64,000 nucleotides of DNA from the NCBI RefSeq assembly GCF_014205295.1, contig NZ_JACHNF010000001.1, forward strand, positions 7,440,001 through 7,504,000, read 5' to 3'. Position 1 is the first letter of the stretch; each line of letters starts with the position of its first letter. Positions 26,277 to 36,500 of this stretch are shown piece after piece. Made by a program: the position numbers and the translations under genes. This DNA comes from Kribbella solani (GTDB lineage Bacteria; Actinomycetota; Actinomycetes; Propionibacteriales; Kribbellaceae). The notes beneath the pieces were generated by a model. It worked only from the letters and a program-made list of their open reading frames with translations, had not been told where the DNA came from and searched no databases.

Positions 26277-29039
26277 ATGGTCGCACTACTGGGTGTGGGG
26301 ACGCTCACCGCGGCCGCGGCGGCACCCGAACCGCCGCCCGCCCAGGAATCGGCGCCCGCCGCCGCAAAAGTTGCGCAAGGCAACCAATGGGACGTGCGCG
26401 CGGTCAAAGGTGGGTACCAGCTGACCCTGCGCCTGGACGCGCCGGCACCGATGCGGGCGTCGCTCCCGCTGCTGGTCGTCGACGGCCGTCCGGTGGGCGT
26501 GGCGAAGCAGTCCGCGAACCGGAAGACACTGACACTGACAACTGCTGATCCGGCCGTCCTGAAGGCGCGCGACGTACGCCTGGTCTGGTCCGGTGACCTG
26601 GGAAAGCAGGCCGCCGGCCAGAGCCGTGCCATCCCTGCCCCAGGACCGACTGACGCGTACTGGTTGAAGGCACGGAGCGCGCCGCTGCTTCCTGCGGACC
26701 CAGGCGCGCTGGGCAAGTACAAGGTGGACACGGCCGAGTACAACCTGGGTGACGAGGCAGTGAACCTGCCTGGTCTCGGCCATCGCTCGGAGGTGCGCGG
26801 CAAGGTGTACTCGCCGCGTGGTGCGGTCGGCCCGCGGCCACTGGTCATCTTCTTGCACGGTCGACACGAGGCCTGCTACGGCGACCCGACGCATCCGTCC
26901 GAGAACGAGAAGCCGTGGCCGTGCCCGGCCGGTATGAAGGCGATCCCGAGCTACCGCGGGTACGACGGTGCGGCGAACGCGCTGGCCAGCAACGGGTACC
27001 AGGTGGTGTCGATCAGCGCCAACGCGGTGAACGCGTGGGACAGCGACGCGTACGACGCCGGTGCGCAGGCACGTGCCGAGCTGGTCCTGGACCACCTGGC
27101 ACTGTGGCGGAAGTGGTCGACAGTCGGCGGCGGACCGTTCGGTACGCGCTTCGTCGGCCGAGTCAACCTGCAGAACGTCGGTCTGATGGGCCACTCACGT
27201 GGCGGTGAGGGTGTTGCCCGTGCCGCGGTACTGAACGCGGACCGCGGCGGCCAGTACGGCATCCGCGCCGTCCTGCCACTGGCACCGACCGACTTCGCCC
27301 GGACGACTGTGCCGGGAGTAGCCATGAGCGTAGTACTGCCGTACTGCGACGGTGACGTGTCTGATCTGCAGGGGCAGATGTTCTACGACGACACCAGGTA
27401 CGCCGTAGACGGTGACACCGCTCCGCGGTCGACGGTCACGGTGCTGGGCGCCAACCACAACTTCTTCAACACCGAGTGGACACCGGGGCAGTCCGAAGCG
27501 CCGTCAGACGACGACTGGTCCGGTGACGCGAAGCAGGCGCCCTGCGGAGCGAAGTACGCGGGCCGGTTGACTGCGAAGCAGCAGCAGGCTGTGGAAACGG
27601 CGTACGTCGCCGGCTTCTTCCGGCTACAGCTGGGCAACGAGAAGCAGTTCGTAGCGCAGTTCGACGGCTCTGACGCGCGGGCTGCCTCTGCTGGCAAGGC
27701 TGTTGTTCGGGTGGTGTCACAGGCGCCTCTGGCGTCGCGGCGTGACCTGAACCGCTTCGACACGCCGCTGCCTGCCGGTGCGGTCAGTGGGAAGGCATCG
27801 GCGACTGTCTGTGCTGGTGTGACACCGCCGTCCGGATCGGAGCGAGCGGCCACTCCGACCTGCATGAAGACAGACGACTGGGGTAACGCGCCGCACTGGG
27901 GTGCTGGGTGGTTCGCCAGCAAGACACCGACGGTTGCAGTCACCAAGCTGGCCTGGACCGGCACCACTGGAGTAGTGCGGGTCGCCGTACCGTCCGGGCA
28001 GCGTGACGTACGTCGCTTTGCCGCACTGACCTTCCGCGCGATGCCGGACCCGGCTGGTACGCCCAAGACCGACCTGACCGTTCGAGTCGTCGACAGGCAC
28101 GGGCGTACGGCCGCCGTGCCGGTGTCTGCCGTCAGTGACGCGCTGGTGCGGATGCCGGGCGCCAACGCGATGGGGCTGCCGAAGAACCTGCTGCGCACCG
28201 TGCGGATTCCGGTGGCGTCGCTGAAGGGCGTCGACCTGAGCGACGTACGCGCCGTCGAGCTCCGGACCGACCGCGTGGCGACTGGGTCGGTGTTCGTGAG
28301 CGACCTGGGGTTCTCGTCGCCAGGGCTCGGGCTGTCGGCACCTGCGGTGCTGTTGCCGAAGCTGTCCGCGTCGAACGTCACCGTGAAGGAGGGGGACAAG
28401 GGCACCAAGCTGATGGACTTCTGGGTCAGCATGTCGCGTCCGAGCCTCCGCCCGGTCAGTGTGTACGCCCAGACGAATGGGGACCTCGGCGAGACCGTCG
28501 GGGAGTTTGCACGGCAACTGGTGTTCAAGCCGGGACAGGTACGGCAGAAGGTGTCCTTGCCGGTGACGGGGAACACCAGGGACAGCTACGACCTGAAGTT
28601 CGACCTGGTGCTGTCGAAACCGCACAACGGGCTGCTGAACGAATCCTTCGGCCACGGGCTGGTGCAGGACGACGACCCGACGCCGACGCTCACGCTGGGC
28701 AACCTGACGACCGTGGAGAAGGCCGGAGTGGTCAACTTCCCGGTCAAGTTGTCGGCGCCGAGTGACAAGTACGTGGGCTTCAGCGGCGTACTGAAGGACG
28801 GGACGGCGGTGCTCCGGAAGGACTACACGACGGTGGACGACGACGGCACCGGCACGGTGGACCGGATCGTCACCGGCTCCATCGAGCCCGGTCAGACCAC
28901 CGGTGACTTCGGGGTGAAGATCCTCGACGGCAAGGTCAAGGAGCCGACGAAGACGTTCAGCCTGGTCATGAAGGAGGTCGACGGCGCCGAACTGAGGCTT
29001 CCGCGCACGCTCACCGGCACCATCACCGACAACGACTGA
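26277..29039 (+). CDS. secreted alpha/beta hydrolase with Calx-beta domains; in-frame stop in the signal peptide
   Basis: A ~920-residue exported protein. An alpha/beta hydrolase domain at about 160-430 has LVIFLHGRHEACYG, the nucleophile elbow GHSRGG, acid region LPYCDGDVSD and His in GANHNFFN. A beta-sandwich region (~480-690) follows, then two Calx-beta-like repeats (LSASNVTVKEGDKGTKLMDF and LGNLTTVEKAGVVNFPVKLS). Upstream in the same frame a GTG at 26235 with AGAGGA at 26223-26228 opens VRVIGRTARSL and hits TAG at 26268. The sequence after it continues the signal-peptide core (MVALLGVGTLTAAAAA). As written, translation must start at TTG 26271 or ATG 26277, which lack a ribosome binding site and positive n-region. 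Confidence 0.82.
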   Translation: MVALLGVGTLTAAAAAPEPPPAQESAPAAAKVAQGNQWDVRAVKGGYQLTLRLDAPAPMRASLPLLVVDGRPVGVAKQSANRKTLTLTTADPAVLKARDVRLVWSGDLGKQAAGQSRAIPAPGPTDAYWLKARSAPLLPADPGALGKYKVDTAEYNLGDEAVNLPGLGHRSEVRGKVYSPRGAVGPRPLVIFLHGRHEACYGDPTHPSENEKPWPCPAGMKAIPSYRGYDGAANALASNGYQVVSISANAVNAWDSDAYDAGAQARAELVLDHLALWRKWSTVGGGPFGTRFVGRVNLQNVGLMGHSRGGEGVARAAVLNADRGGQYGIRAVLPLAPTDFARTTVPGVAMSVVLPYCDGDVSDLQGQMFYDDTRYAVDGDTAPRSTVTVLGANHNFFNTEWTPGQSEAPSDDDWSGDAKQAPCGAKYAGRLTAKQQQAVETAYVAGFFRLQLGNEKQFVAQFDGSDARAASAGKAVVRVVSQAPLASRRDLNRFDTPLPAGAVSGKASATVCAGVTPPSGSERAATPTCMKTDDWGNAPHWGAGWFASKTPTVAVTKLAWTGTTGVVRVAVPSGQRDVRRFAALTFRAMPDPAGTPKTDLTVRVVDRHGRTAAVPVSAVSDALVRMPGANAMGLPKNLLRTVRIPVASLKGVDLSDVRAVELRTDRVATGSVFVSDLGFSSPGLGLSAPAVLLPKLSASNVTVKEGDKGTKLMDFWVSMSRPSLRPVSVYAQTNGDLGETVGEFARQLVFKPGQVRQKVSLPVTGNTRDSYDLKFDLVLSKPHNGLLNESFGHGLVQDDDPTPTLTLGNLTTVEKAGVVNFPVKLSAPSDKYVGFSGVLKDGTAVLRKDYTTVDDDGTGTVDRIVTGSIEPGQTTGDFGVKILDGKVKEPTKTFSLVMKEVDGAELRLPRTLTGTITDND

Positions 29040-29160
29040 GACGGACAGCCCGGTATGTGGACCAGCGGTGGGGTGGCCGCGGATCTGCGGGAACATGGAG
29101 GAGGGTCAGTTGGTTGAAAATCTTCAGACCCGAACCACGTCTTCCTGAGGAGCCGACAAC

Positions 29161-30351
29161 GTGTCACTGCCACCGCTGGTCGAACCGGCCGACGAGCTGA
29201 CGATTGACGAGGTGCGGCGGTATTCGCGGCATCTGATCATCCCCGAGGTCGGGATGGCCGGGCAGAAGCGGCTGAAGAACGCCAAGGTGCTGGTGATCGG
29301 CGCCGGCGGTCTCGGCAGCCCGGCGCTGCTCTACCTGGCCGCCGCGGGCGTCGGCACGCTCGGCGTGGTCGAGTTCGACACCGTCGACGAGTCGAACCTG
29401 CAGCGCCAGGTCATCCACGGGCAGTCCGACGTGGGCAAGTCCAAGGCGCAGTCGGCCAAGGAGTCCATCCTCGAGGTCAACCCGTACACGAACGTCGTCC
29501 TGCACGAGACCCGGCTGGACAACGACAACGTGTTCGAGATCTTCGAGCCGTACGACCTGATCGTCGACGGTACCGACAACTTCGCCACCCGCTACCTGGT
29601 GAACGACGCGGCGGTGCTGCTCGGCAAGCCGTACGTGTGGGGATCGATCTTCCGGTTCGACGGCCAGGTCAGCGTGTTCTGGGCCGAGCACGGCCCGTGC
29701 TACCGCTGCCTGTACCCGGAGCCCCCGCCGCCCGGCATGGTGCCGTCCTGCGCCGAGGGCGGCGTGCTCGGCGTACTCTGCGCGTCCGTCGGCGCGGCCC
29801 AGGTCACCGAGGCGATCAAGCTGCTCACCGGGATCGGCGACCCGTCGCTCGGCCGGCTGAACATCTACGAGGCGCTCGACCTGAACTGGCGCGCGCTGAA
29901 GGTCCGCAAGGACCCGAACTGCGCCATCTGCGGCGAGAACCCGACCGTCACCGGGCTGATCGACTACGAGAGCTTCTGCGGCGCGCTGACCGAGGAGGCG
30001 GCCGACGCGGCGGTCGGATCGACCATCTCGGTGAAGCAGCTGAGCGAGTGGATCAAGCTGAAGGAGAACGGCGAGAAGGACTTCGTCCTGATCGACGTAC
30101 GGGAGCCGAACGAGTACGAGATCAACAAGATCCCCGGCTCGGTGCTGATCCCGAAGGCGGACTTCCAGACCGGTGTCGCGCTGGAGAAGCTGCCGCAGGA
30201 CAAGCAGCTGGTGTTCCACTGCAAGTCCGGCGTCCGCTCGGCCGAGGTGCTGGCGATTGCGAAGGGCGCGGGCTTCTCCGACGCGGTACACGTAGGCGGC
30301 GGGGTAGTGGCATGGGTCGACCAGATCGACCCGAGTCAGCCGTCGTACTGA
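29161..30351 (+). CDS. moeZ: MoeZ: adenylyltransferase/sulfurtransferase
   Basis: A 396-residue two-domain enzyme that adenylates and sulfurates carrier proteins for cofactor or thio-metabolite synthesis. The E1-like domain (1-270) has the ATP loop GAGGLGSPALLYLAAAGVG, the Arg finger ESNLQRQ, the Asp in DGTDNFATRYL and zinc cysteines in CYRCLYP and CAICG. The rhodanese domain (290-396) carries the catalytic Cys in FHCKSGVRS. GTG 29161 follows GAGGAG in the leader. In Streptomyces and mycobacteria MoeZ serves several sulfur-carrier pathways. Monocistronic here. Confidence 0.95.
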   Translation: MSLPPLVEPADELTIDEVRRYSRHLIIPEVGMAGQKRLKNAKVLVIGAGGLGSPALLYLAAAGVGTLGVVEFDTVDESNLQRQVIHGQSDVGKSKAQSAKESILEVNPYTNVVLHETRLDNDNVFEIFEPYDLIVDGTDNFATRYLVNDAAVLLGKPYVWGSIFRFDGQVSVFWAEHGPCYRCLYPEPPPPGMVPSCAEGGVLGVLCASVGAAQVTEAIKLLTGIGDPSLGRLNIYEALDLNWRALKVRKDPNCAICGENPTVTGLIDYESFCGALTEEAADAAVGSTISVKQLSEWIKLKENGEKDFVLIDVREPNEYEINKIPGSVLIPKADFQTGVALEKLPQDKQLVFHCKSGVRSAEVLAIAKGAGFSDAVHVGGGVVAWVDQIDPSQPSY

Positions 30352-30370
30352 GCTAGCACGGGCCGTCGTA

Positions 30371-31159
30371 CTAGAACGGCATTCTGCAGGTAGTGACCGC
30401 CTCGGTGGCGGCGGGGTCGCCCGTTACCACCGGGGCGTCGTCGCGTCCGGACAGGGTTCGCAGGTACGACACCGCGTCCACGGAGGCGCGACCTACCGGC
30501 TCATCCCTCCCGAGCTGGTAGATCGCACCTCCAGGCCCAGTAAGTTCGAGTTCCACGGCCGGACGGTCCCTCCAGTACGGGCCGTCGATCACGTCGTACA
30601 TCACCTGCGCGACGAGCTCAGCGGCGTACGGCCCCGCGTCGAACGGACGCCGGAGTGCTTGGCAGACGTCATCGCGGTGCATCCACAGGTCCCGCGCCAG
30701 CAGGATGTCCTGGATGTAACCGAGGCTCAGCCGGACGTCGTCGAACCCCTCCATCGTCAACGACACCCGCCGGAACAGCTCCGGGTTCTTGGAGATCTTC
30801 CGCGTCGCCTTCGCCCACACCTGGTCGAACAGCGCCCGCAACTCGTCCGGTGGCGTACCGCGGTGCTCATCCGCCTGGACCATCATGTGCGCGTCGATCC
30901 GCACTACCTCCGGGTACACCCGCTTCGCCTTCCGGTACCGGCGCGGGAACGACAGCATCCGGTTCACGTCCTCCGCCTGGCCGATCAGATGGCCGGCGAT
31001 GTCCGCGACGTCCCACTCGTCGCAGACCGTACGGCGCGACCAGTCGTCCCCCTCGATCGACGCGAGCAGCATGTGCCAGGCCGTGAGCTCACTGTCCCGG
31101 TGCGTCCGGCACTGCGTCCGATCGGCCCGGCCGATCCCCTCCGCGAGTACTGCGGTCAT
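30371..31159 (-). CDS. maleylpyruvate isomerase-family mycothiol-dependent enzyme
   Basis: A 262-residue protein with a DinB-type four-helix bundle (LTAWHMLLASIEGDDWSRRT, CDEWDVADIAGHLIGQAEDV) and metal-binding His candidates in HLIGQ, in the Glu/His-rich QADEHRG and in LWMHRDDV. This fits the TIGR03083/MDMPI family that uses mycothiol. The ATG overlaps the stop of the upstream TetR gene (ATGA), so the two are co-translated and the TetR product likely controls it. Substrate unknown. Confidence 0.85.
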   Translation of the reverse strand: MTAVLAEGIGRADRTQCRTHRDSELTAWHMLLASIEGDDWSRRTVCDEWDVADIAGHLIGQAEDVNRMLSFPRRYRKAKRVYPEVVRIDAHMMVQADEHRGTPPDELRALFDQVWAKATRKISKNPELFRRVSLTMEGFDDVRLSLGYIQDILLARDLWMHRDDVCQALRRPFDAGPYAAELVAQVMYDVIDGPYWRDRPAVELELTGPGGAIYQLGRDEPVGRASVDAVSYLRTLSGRDDAPVVTGDPAATEAVTTCRMPF

Positions 31160-31797
31160 CTCTTCCCCCTGGTTGGCGCGTAGTGCTGGTGGAACATGTC
31201 GAGCACGGTCGGAAGCATCCGGATGAAGCGCCCGTCCTCGAATGACGCGTCCGGCTCGTTAGCGATCTGCTGCGAGAGCAGTCCGGCCGTCAGCGACGTG
31301 TACAGCGCGATGCCCTCGTCACTGGCCGCAGCTGGGTGCAGATAGCCCGCCGCTGCTGTCATCAACAGGTGTTCGCGGAGGTCCTGCAGCGTTTCCTGCG
31401 CCGGCGCGTACGCCGCGGGGCTCGGCTCGAAGCCCGGAATGGTCCGCCAGAACAGCAGTTGTGTGTAGACGGGGTTGGCCAAGCACCACCTGCAGAACGC
31501 GGTCGCGGCGACCAGGTTGAGCTGTAGTAGGTCCTGGGTCGTTGCAGTTGCCAGGGCAGTCCGGTACGCGTCCCGCTGCAACTCACTGCCGCGCTGGAAC
31601 AGCGCGTCGTAGATCGCCATCTTCGACGGGAAGTACTGGTACAGCGACGGCGGTTGCAGGCCGAGCCGCCGGGCCACCGCGGACAGACTCAGCGCCGCGA
31701 CGCCGTCTGCCTCCATCAGCTCGATGGCGACGTCGAGGATCTCCCCGATCGTCTCTTGGCGGCGGCGGGTACGGCGGTCCGGCGCGGAAGTGCTCAC
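31156..31797 (-). CDS. TetR family regulator
   Basis: A 213-residue repressor with helix-turn-helix at about residues 15-60 (EILDVAIELMEADGVAALSL, ARRLGLQPPSLYQYFPSKMA) and a TetR_C-like ligand domain ending HQHYAPTRGKR. GTG 31797 is the preferred start because an upstream in-frame ATG at 31821 lies inside the palindrome CCTAAT-ACC-ATTAGG at 31811-31825, a likely operator. The gene overlaps the following mycothiol-type enzyme gene by 4 bases and diverges from the DUF2277 gene, so it may control both. Confidence 0.88.
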   Translation of the reverse strand: MSTSAPDRRTRRRQETIGEILDVAIELMEADGVAALSLSAVARRLGLQPPSLYQYFPSKMAIYDALFQRGSELQRDAYRTALATATTQDLLQLNLVAATAFCRWCLANPVYTQLLFWRTIPGFEPSPAAYAPAQETLQDLREHLLMTAAAGYLHPAAASDEGIALYTSLTAGLLSQQIANEPDASFEDGRFIRMLPTVLDMFHQHYAPTRGKR

Positions 31798-31810
31798 AGC
31801 ATGAGGAAAA

Positions 31811-31825
31811 CCTAATACCATTAGG
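31811..31825. promoter_or_regulatory. probable TetR operator
   Basis: Inverted repeat CCTAAT-ACC-ATTAGG, 6-bp perfect arms around a 3-bp spacer, in an unusually AT-rich patch 14 bases upstream of the regulator start and 58 bases from the divergent DUF2277 gene. It is well placed for autoregulation. Confidence 0.6.
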
Positions 31826-31882
31826 GAAGTCAATACCTCGTAGTTTTCAGCTCTTGTCCCCGGCGGCACGTACTGTCGAGAC

Positions 31883-32149
31883 ATGTGCCGAAACATCACC
31901 GTGCTGCGCGGACTCGAGCCGTCCGCGACCACTGAGGAGATCCACGCCGCCGCGCTGCAGTACGTGCGAAAGGTGACCGGGGTCGGTTCGCTGAGCGCGA
32001 CCACCCGCGGCCCGATCGAGCGTGCCGCGGCCGAGGTCGCCAAGATCACCGAGCAGCTGCTCGCAGAGATGCCCGCGCGCCGCACCCCGCCGCAGACCGT
32101 GCCGCCGCTACGCCGCCCGGAAGTCCGCGCCCGCCTCGGCCTGGACTAG
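31883..32149 (+). CDS. DUF2277 family protein
   Basis: An 88-residue protein beginning MCRNITVLRGLEPSATTEEI and ending with a Pro/Arg segment, matching the DUF2277 family, whose MCRNI start is highly characteristic. It probably has a helical core (AALQYVRKVTGVGSL) and no membrane segment. It diverges from the TetR gene across the operator palindrome. Function of the family is unknown. Confidence 0.88.
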   Translation: MCRNITVLRGLEPSATTEEIHAAALQYVRKVTGVGSLSATTRGPIERAAAEVAKITEQLLAEMPARRTPPQTVPPLRRPEVRARLGLD

Positions 32150-32227
32150 CCGAAAGTCTTCCCCGCGCCGCCCGGGCGAGCGGTAGTGTTCGGCTGGCGG
32201 GAAAGGGCTATGTCGAGGAGGCGCGGG

Positions 32228-33067
32228 ATGCGGTTCGCGATCAAGACCAGGCCGGAGCACACCACCTGGCAACAGCTGCGGGACGTGTGGATCGCGGCGG
32301 ACCAGTTCGAGCTCTTCGAGTCGGCCTGGCACTGGGACCACTTCTACCCGCTCACCGGCGACATGCAGGGCCCGAACCTGGAAGCGTGGACGACGCTGGG
32401 CGCGCTCGCCCAGGCGACCTCACGGATTCGGCTCGGCTGCCAGGTGACCGGCATGATCTACCGGCACCCCGCGGTGCTGGCGAACATGGCGGCGACCACC
32501 GACATCATCAGCAACGGCCGGCTAGAGCTCGGCATCGGCGCCGGCTGGAACGAGATGGAGACCGCCGCGTACGGCATCGAGCTGTACCCGTTGAAGGAAC
32601 GCTTCGACCGGTTCGACGAGGGTACGCAGGCGATCGTCGCGCTGCTCACCGAGAAGGTCGCGAACTTCGACGGCAAGTACGTCAAGCTCACCGACGCGTA
32701 CTGCAATCCGAAGCCGGTGCAGACGCCGCATCCGCCGATCACGATCGGCGGCAAGGGACCGAAGCGTACGCTCCGCGCGGTCGCCCGGTGGGCGCAGCAG
32801 TGGAACGTCATCGTCGCGAACCCGGAAGAGTGGAAGCCGCTCAAGGACGTACTGGTCCAGCGTTGTGAAGAGGTGGGTCGCGACGTCGGCGAGATCACCT
32901 GTTCGGTGAATGTCCGGATCGATCCGGACAGTCCGCTCGACAAGGCGGTCGCGGCAGCCGCGGCGTACGGCGAGGCGGGCGTCGACCTGGTCGTGATGAA
33001 CCTTCCGCTGGACGCGCCACCGTCCGTGCTGGAACCACTCGCGAAGGCACTGGCACCACTCGCCTAG
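32228..33067 (+). CDS. LLM-class F420-dependent oxidoreductase (TIGR03560-like)
   Basis: A 279-residue luciferase-like monooxygenase family protein predicted to use coenzyme F420. Motifs include FAIKTRPEHTTWQQLRDVWI at the start, ESAWHWDHFYPLTG, IRLGCQVTGMIYRHPAVLAN, and the cofactor loop RLELGIGAGWNEME. The C-terminal PITIGGKGPKRTLR completes the barrel. ATG 32228 has GAGGAGG at 32215-32221. It is followed after 9 bases by the alkyltransferase-like gene. Substrate unknown. Confidence 0.9.
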   Translation: MRFAIKTRPEHTTWQQLRDVWIAADQFELFESAWHWDHFYPLTGDMQGPNLEAWTTLGALAQATSRIRLGCQVTGMIYRHPAVLANMAATTDIISNGRLELGIGAGWNEMETAAYGIELYPLKERFDRFDEGTQAIVALLTEKVANFDGKYVKLTDAYCNPKPVQTPHPPITIGGKGPKRTLRAVARWAQQWNVIVANPEEWKPLKDVLVQRCEEVGRDVGEITCSVNVRIDPDSPLDKAVAAAAAYGEAGVDLVVMNLPLDAPPSVLEPLAKALAPLA

Positions 33068-33076
33068 ATTGTCCCT

Positions 33077-33373
33077 GTGGACAGGGAGGAGTACGTCGAG
33101 GCGGTGCTGCAAGCCGTGGAGTCGATCCCGGAGGGCAGCGTCGCGACGTACGGGGACATCGCCGAGTACGTCGGGCAGGGCGGGCCGCGGCAGGTCGGCG
33201 CGATCATGCGCGAGTACGGCGCGGCCGTCACCTGGTGGCGGGTGATCCGCGCGTCCGGCGTACCTGCTGACGAGGTCGGCGACGAACAGCTGGAATTGCT
33301 CCGCGCCGACGGCGTCCGAATCACCAACGGCCGGGTAAACCTCCGCACCGTCCGCTGGACCCCCGAACCCTGA
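33077..33373 (+). CDS. alkyltransferase-like protein (MGMT fold, no catalytic Cys)
   Basis: A 98-residue DNA-binding domain of the O6-alkylguanine-DNA alkyltransferase family: EAVLQAVESIPEGSVATYGD at the N-terminus, GGPRQVGAIMREYG for DNA recognition, and TWWRVIRASG where true alkyltransferases have PCHRVI. Trp replaces the reactive Cys, as in ATL proteins that flag alkyl lesions for nucleotide excision repair. GTG start at 33077. It precedes adnA, an arrangement also seen in mycobacteria (Rv3204). Confidence 0.9.
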   Translation: MDREEYVEAVLQAVESIPEGSVATYGDIAEYVGQGGPRQVGAIMREYGAAVTWWRVIRASGVPADEVGDEQLELLRADGVRITNGRVNLRTVRWTPEP

Positions 33374-33523
33374 CAAACCCCCCAGCCCCGGTCGTGCACA
33401 GCCGGTTGTGAGTGAGTTGCGGGTGGTGCTTGAAAGCCTTGTTTTGTGTCCGTTTTCCGGTGATCGCGGGGTCGGGCGGGGTGCCCCGCGCGGATTGTCG
33501 GTGGCGTCTGCTGGGATGGGGCG

Positions 33524-36500
33524 ATGGTCAGCAGACAGGGCTCCCGATACCGCTTGGTCCGGGCAGCAGGGCGCAGCGCGGAGGCCCCTGTCCTGGATGC
33601 CGATCAGCAGGCCGTCGTCGATCATCCCGGCGGCCCGCTGCTTGTCCTGGCGGGGCCGGGAACGGGTAAGACGACGACCTTGGTGGAGGCCGTCGTCGAC
33701 CGCGTCCGGAACCGTGGCCTGAGCCCCGACGAGGTGCTCGTGCTGACGTTCGGGCGCAAGGCGGCGACCGAGCTACGCGACCGCATCACCGGCCGGCTCG
33801 GGCGGACGACCCGGGTGATGCCATCCATGACCTTCCATTCCTTTTGTTACGCGTTGCTGCGCCGCTTCACCCCGGCCGACGCGTTCGACGTACCACTGCG
33901 TCTGCCCTCCGGCCCCGAGCAGTCGCTGCGGTTGAGCGAGGCACTCTCGGGCAGCCGCGAGGTCGGCGCGGTGCGCTGGCCGACGAGTCTGCATCCGGCG
34001 TTGAAGACGCGCGGCTTCACCGACGAGGTCCAGGCGGTGATCGGCAAGGCACGGCAGCTCGGGCTGGACCCGGAGGACCTGTCCGCGATCGGGAGGTCGG
34101 CGGAGCGCTCCGAGTGGGTGGCGGTCGGCGACTTCTTCGAGGAGTACCTGCAGGTTCTCGACGCCGAGCAGGTGCTGGACTACTCCGAGCTGATCCACCG
34201 TGCGGTGATCCTCGCCCAGCAGCCCCAGGTGCAGGACAAGCTGCGGGCCGAGTTCAAAGCGGTGTTCGTCGACGAGTACCAGGACACCGATCCGGGGCAG
34301 ACCAAACTTCTCCAGGCGATCGCGGGCGACGGGCGCGACCTGGTGGTCGTCGGCGATCCGGATCAGGCGATCTACACCTTCCGTGGCGCCGACGTACGCG
34401 GCCTGCTGCGGTTCACGGAGGAGTTCCCGGCGCGCGGCGGTGGCGAGGCGGCGCAGATCGCGTTGGGTACGACCCGCCGCTTCGGATCCACCTTGCAGCG
34501 GGTCTCCCGCAACGTCGTGAACCGCCTCGGCGTGCCGGGCACGCTGGACCGCGACACCTTCGACCGCTTCCGGAACCCGGACGCCTCGAGCTGCGTGTAC
34601 GGCCCCGGAAAAGTCGAAGCGAACCTGTACTCGACCAGTGGCGCCGAGCTGGAACACATCGCCGACCTGCTCCGGCGCGCGCACGTCCAGGACGGCGTCG
34701 GGTGGCACGAGATGGCCGTGCTGGTCCGTTCCGGCAGCCGATCGATCCCACCCCTGCGCCGGGCGCTGGCCGCGGCCGGTATCCCGGTGGATGTCGCGGG
34801 CGACGAGTTGCCCCTGTCACGTGAGCCGGCCGTACGCCCGATGTTGCTGGCGTTGCGCGCGGTCGCCGATCCGGAAACGCTGACGGTTGAGGTCGTACGC
34901 GCCTTGGCGTTGTCGCCGTTGGGTGCGATGGACGCGGGGCAGCTGCGCCGGCTCGCGCGTGTGCTGCGGCGACGCGATCGGGATGCGGCAGGCGGCCAGC
35001 GGTTGCCCCGGTCGTCGGACGAGCTGCTGCGTGAAGCGCTGCTGAATCCCTTGCTCCTCGACGAGGAGGCATCGCCGGCCGAGGCACGGTTCGCCGCGCT
35101 CGGCGAACGGTTGCTCAAGGCAAGGAACATCGTGACCGCGGGCGCGGCGCCGGACGAGGTGATGTGGTCGCTCTGGGCGGAGTCGCCGTGGTTGCGGCGG
35201 TTGCGCGGCCAGGCGCACTCCGGCGGCGAGCCGGCCCGCGCCGCGAACCGGGACCTCGACTCGTTGTGCGCACTGTTCGACGCGGCCGGGCGGGCCGAGG
35301 AGCAGGTCGGGTTCAAGGGCGTGTCGGCGTTCCTGGCCGAGCTGGAGTCGCTGGACATCGCGGCGGACAACCGGTTCGACGGTACGTACCGCGAGGCCGG
35401 CGTGCAGCTGATGACCGCGCACCGGTCGAAGGGCCTGCAGTGGCGACTCGTCGTGGTGGCGTCGGTCCAGGAAGGTCAGTGGCCCGACCTGCGGCGCCGC
35501 GGTTCACTGCTGGAGCCGGACCGGTTGGGTACGGACGGGCTGATCGATCCGTTGTCGGCCGGCGCGCTACTGGCCGAGGAGAGACGGCTGTTCTACGTCG
35601 CGATCACCCGCGCCCGGGAGCGGTTGATCGTGACGGCGGTGCAGGCGCCCGAAGCCGATGGCGACCAACCGTCCCGATTCCTTGCCGAGCTGGACATTCC
35701 TTTGAAACTGGTCGCCGGAAGACCGCGACGGCCGTTGTCGCTGCCCGGCCTGGTCGCGGACCTGCGTTGCGTACTCGCGGATCCGGCTTCGTCGCCGGCG
35801 TTGAAGCGCGTCGCGGCGGATCGGCTGGCCGCGCTGGCGGATGCGGTCGACGACCGTGACCAGGCGCTGGTGCCGACGGCTGATCCCTCGCGCTGGTGGG
35901 GCGTACGGGAACGAACCCAGTCGGTGCGGCCGATCGCGGACCCGGAGCTGCCGGTGCCGTTGTCGGGAAGCGCGCTGACGACGATCGTGGACTGTCCGCT
36001 GCGATGGTTCCTGACCAGGCGGGCCGGCGGCGAGACACCGAGTACGTCGGCGATCGGTTTCGGGATGGTGCTGCACACGCTGGCCGACGCGGTCGCGACC
36101 GGGACACTGCCGCCGTCGGTCGACGAGCTGAACGGCTGGCTGGACAAGGTGTGGACGCAGCTCGAGTTCGAGTCGGCGTGGATCTCGGACCGGGAGCGTG
36201 GCGAGGCGGAGCAGGCGCTGCGGCGGTTCGTCGCCTGGCACCAAGGGCGCCCGGACCGGAAGCTGGTGGGCAGCGAGGTCGACTTCGACGTGCTGCTGCC
36301 GGACGAGGAGAATCCCGCGGTCCGGGTCAAGGGCCGGATGGACCGGGTCGAGCAGGACCCGGAAGGGACGATCCGGGTCGTCGACCTGAAGACCGGGCGG
36401 ACGATCCCGACCAAGCCGGCGCTGGCGCGGCACGTTCAGCTCGCGATCTACCAGCGCGCGATCAACTCCCGTCAGCTGAAGAAGCTCGGCGAGGAGGCGA

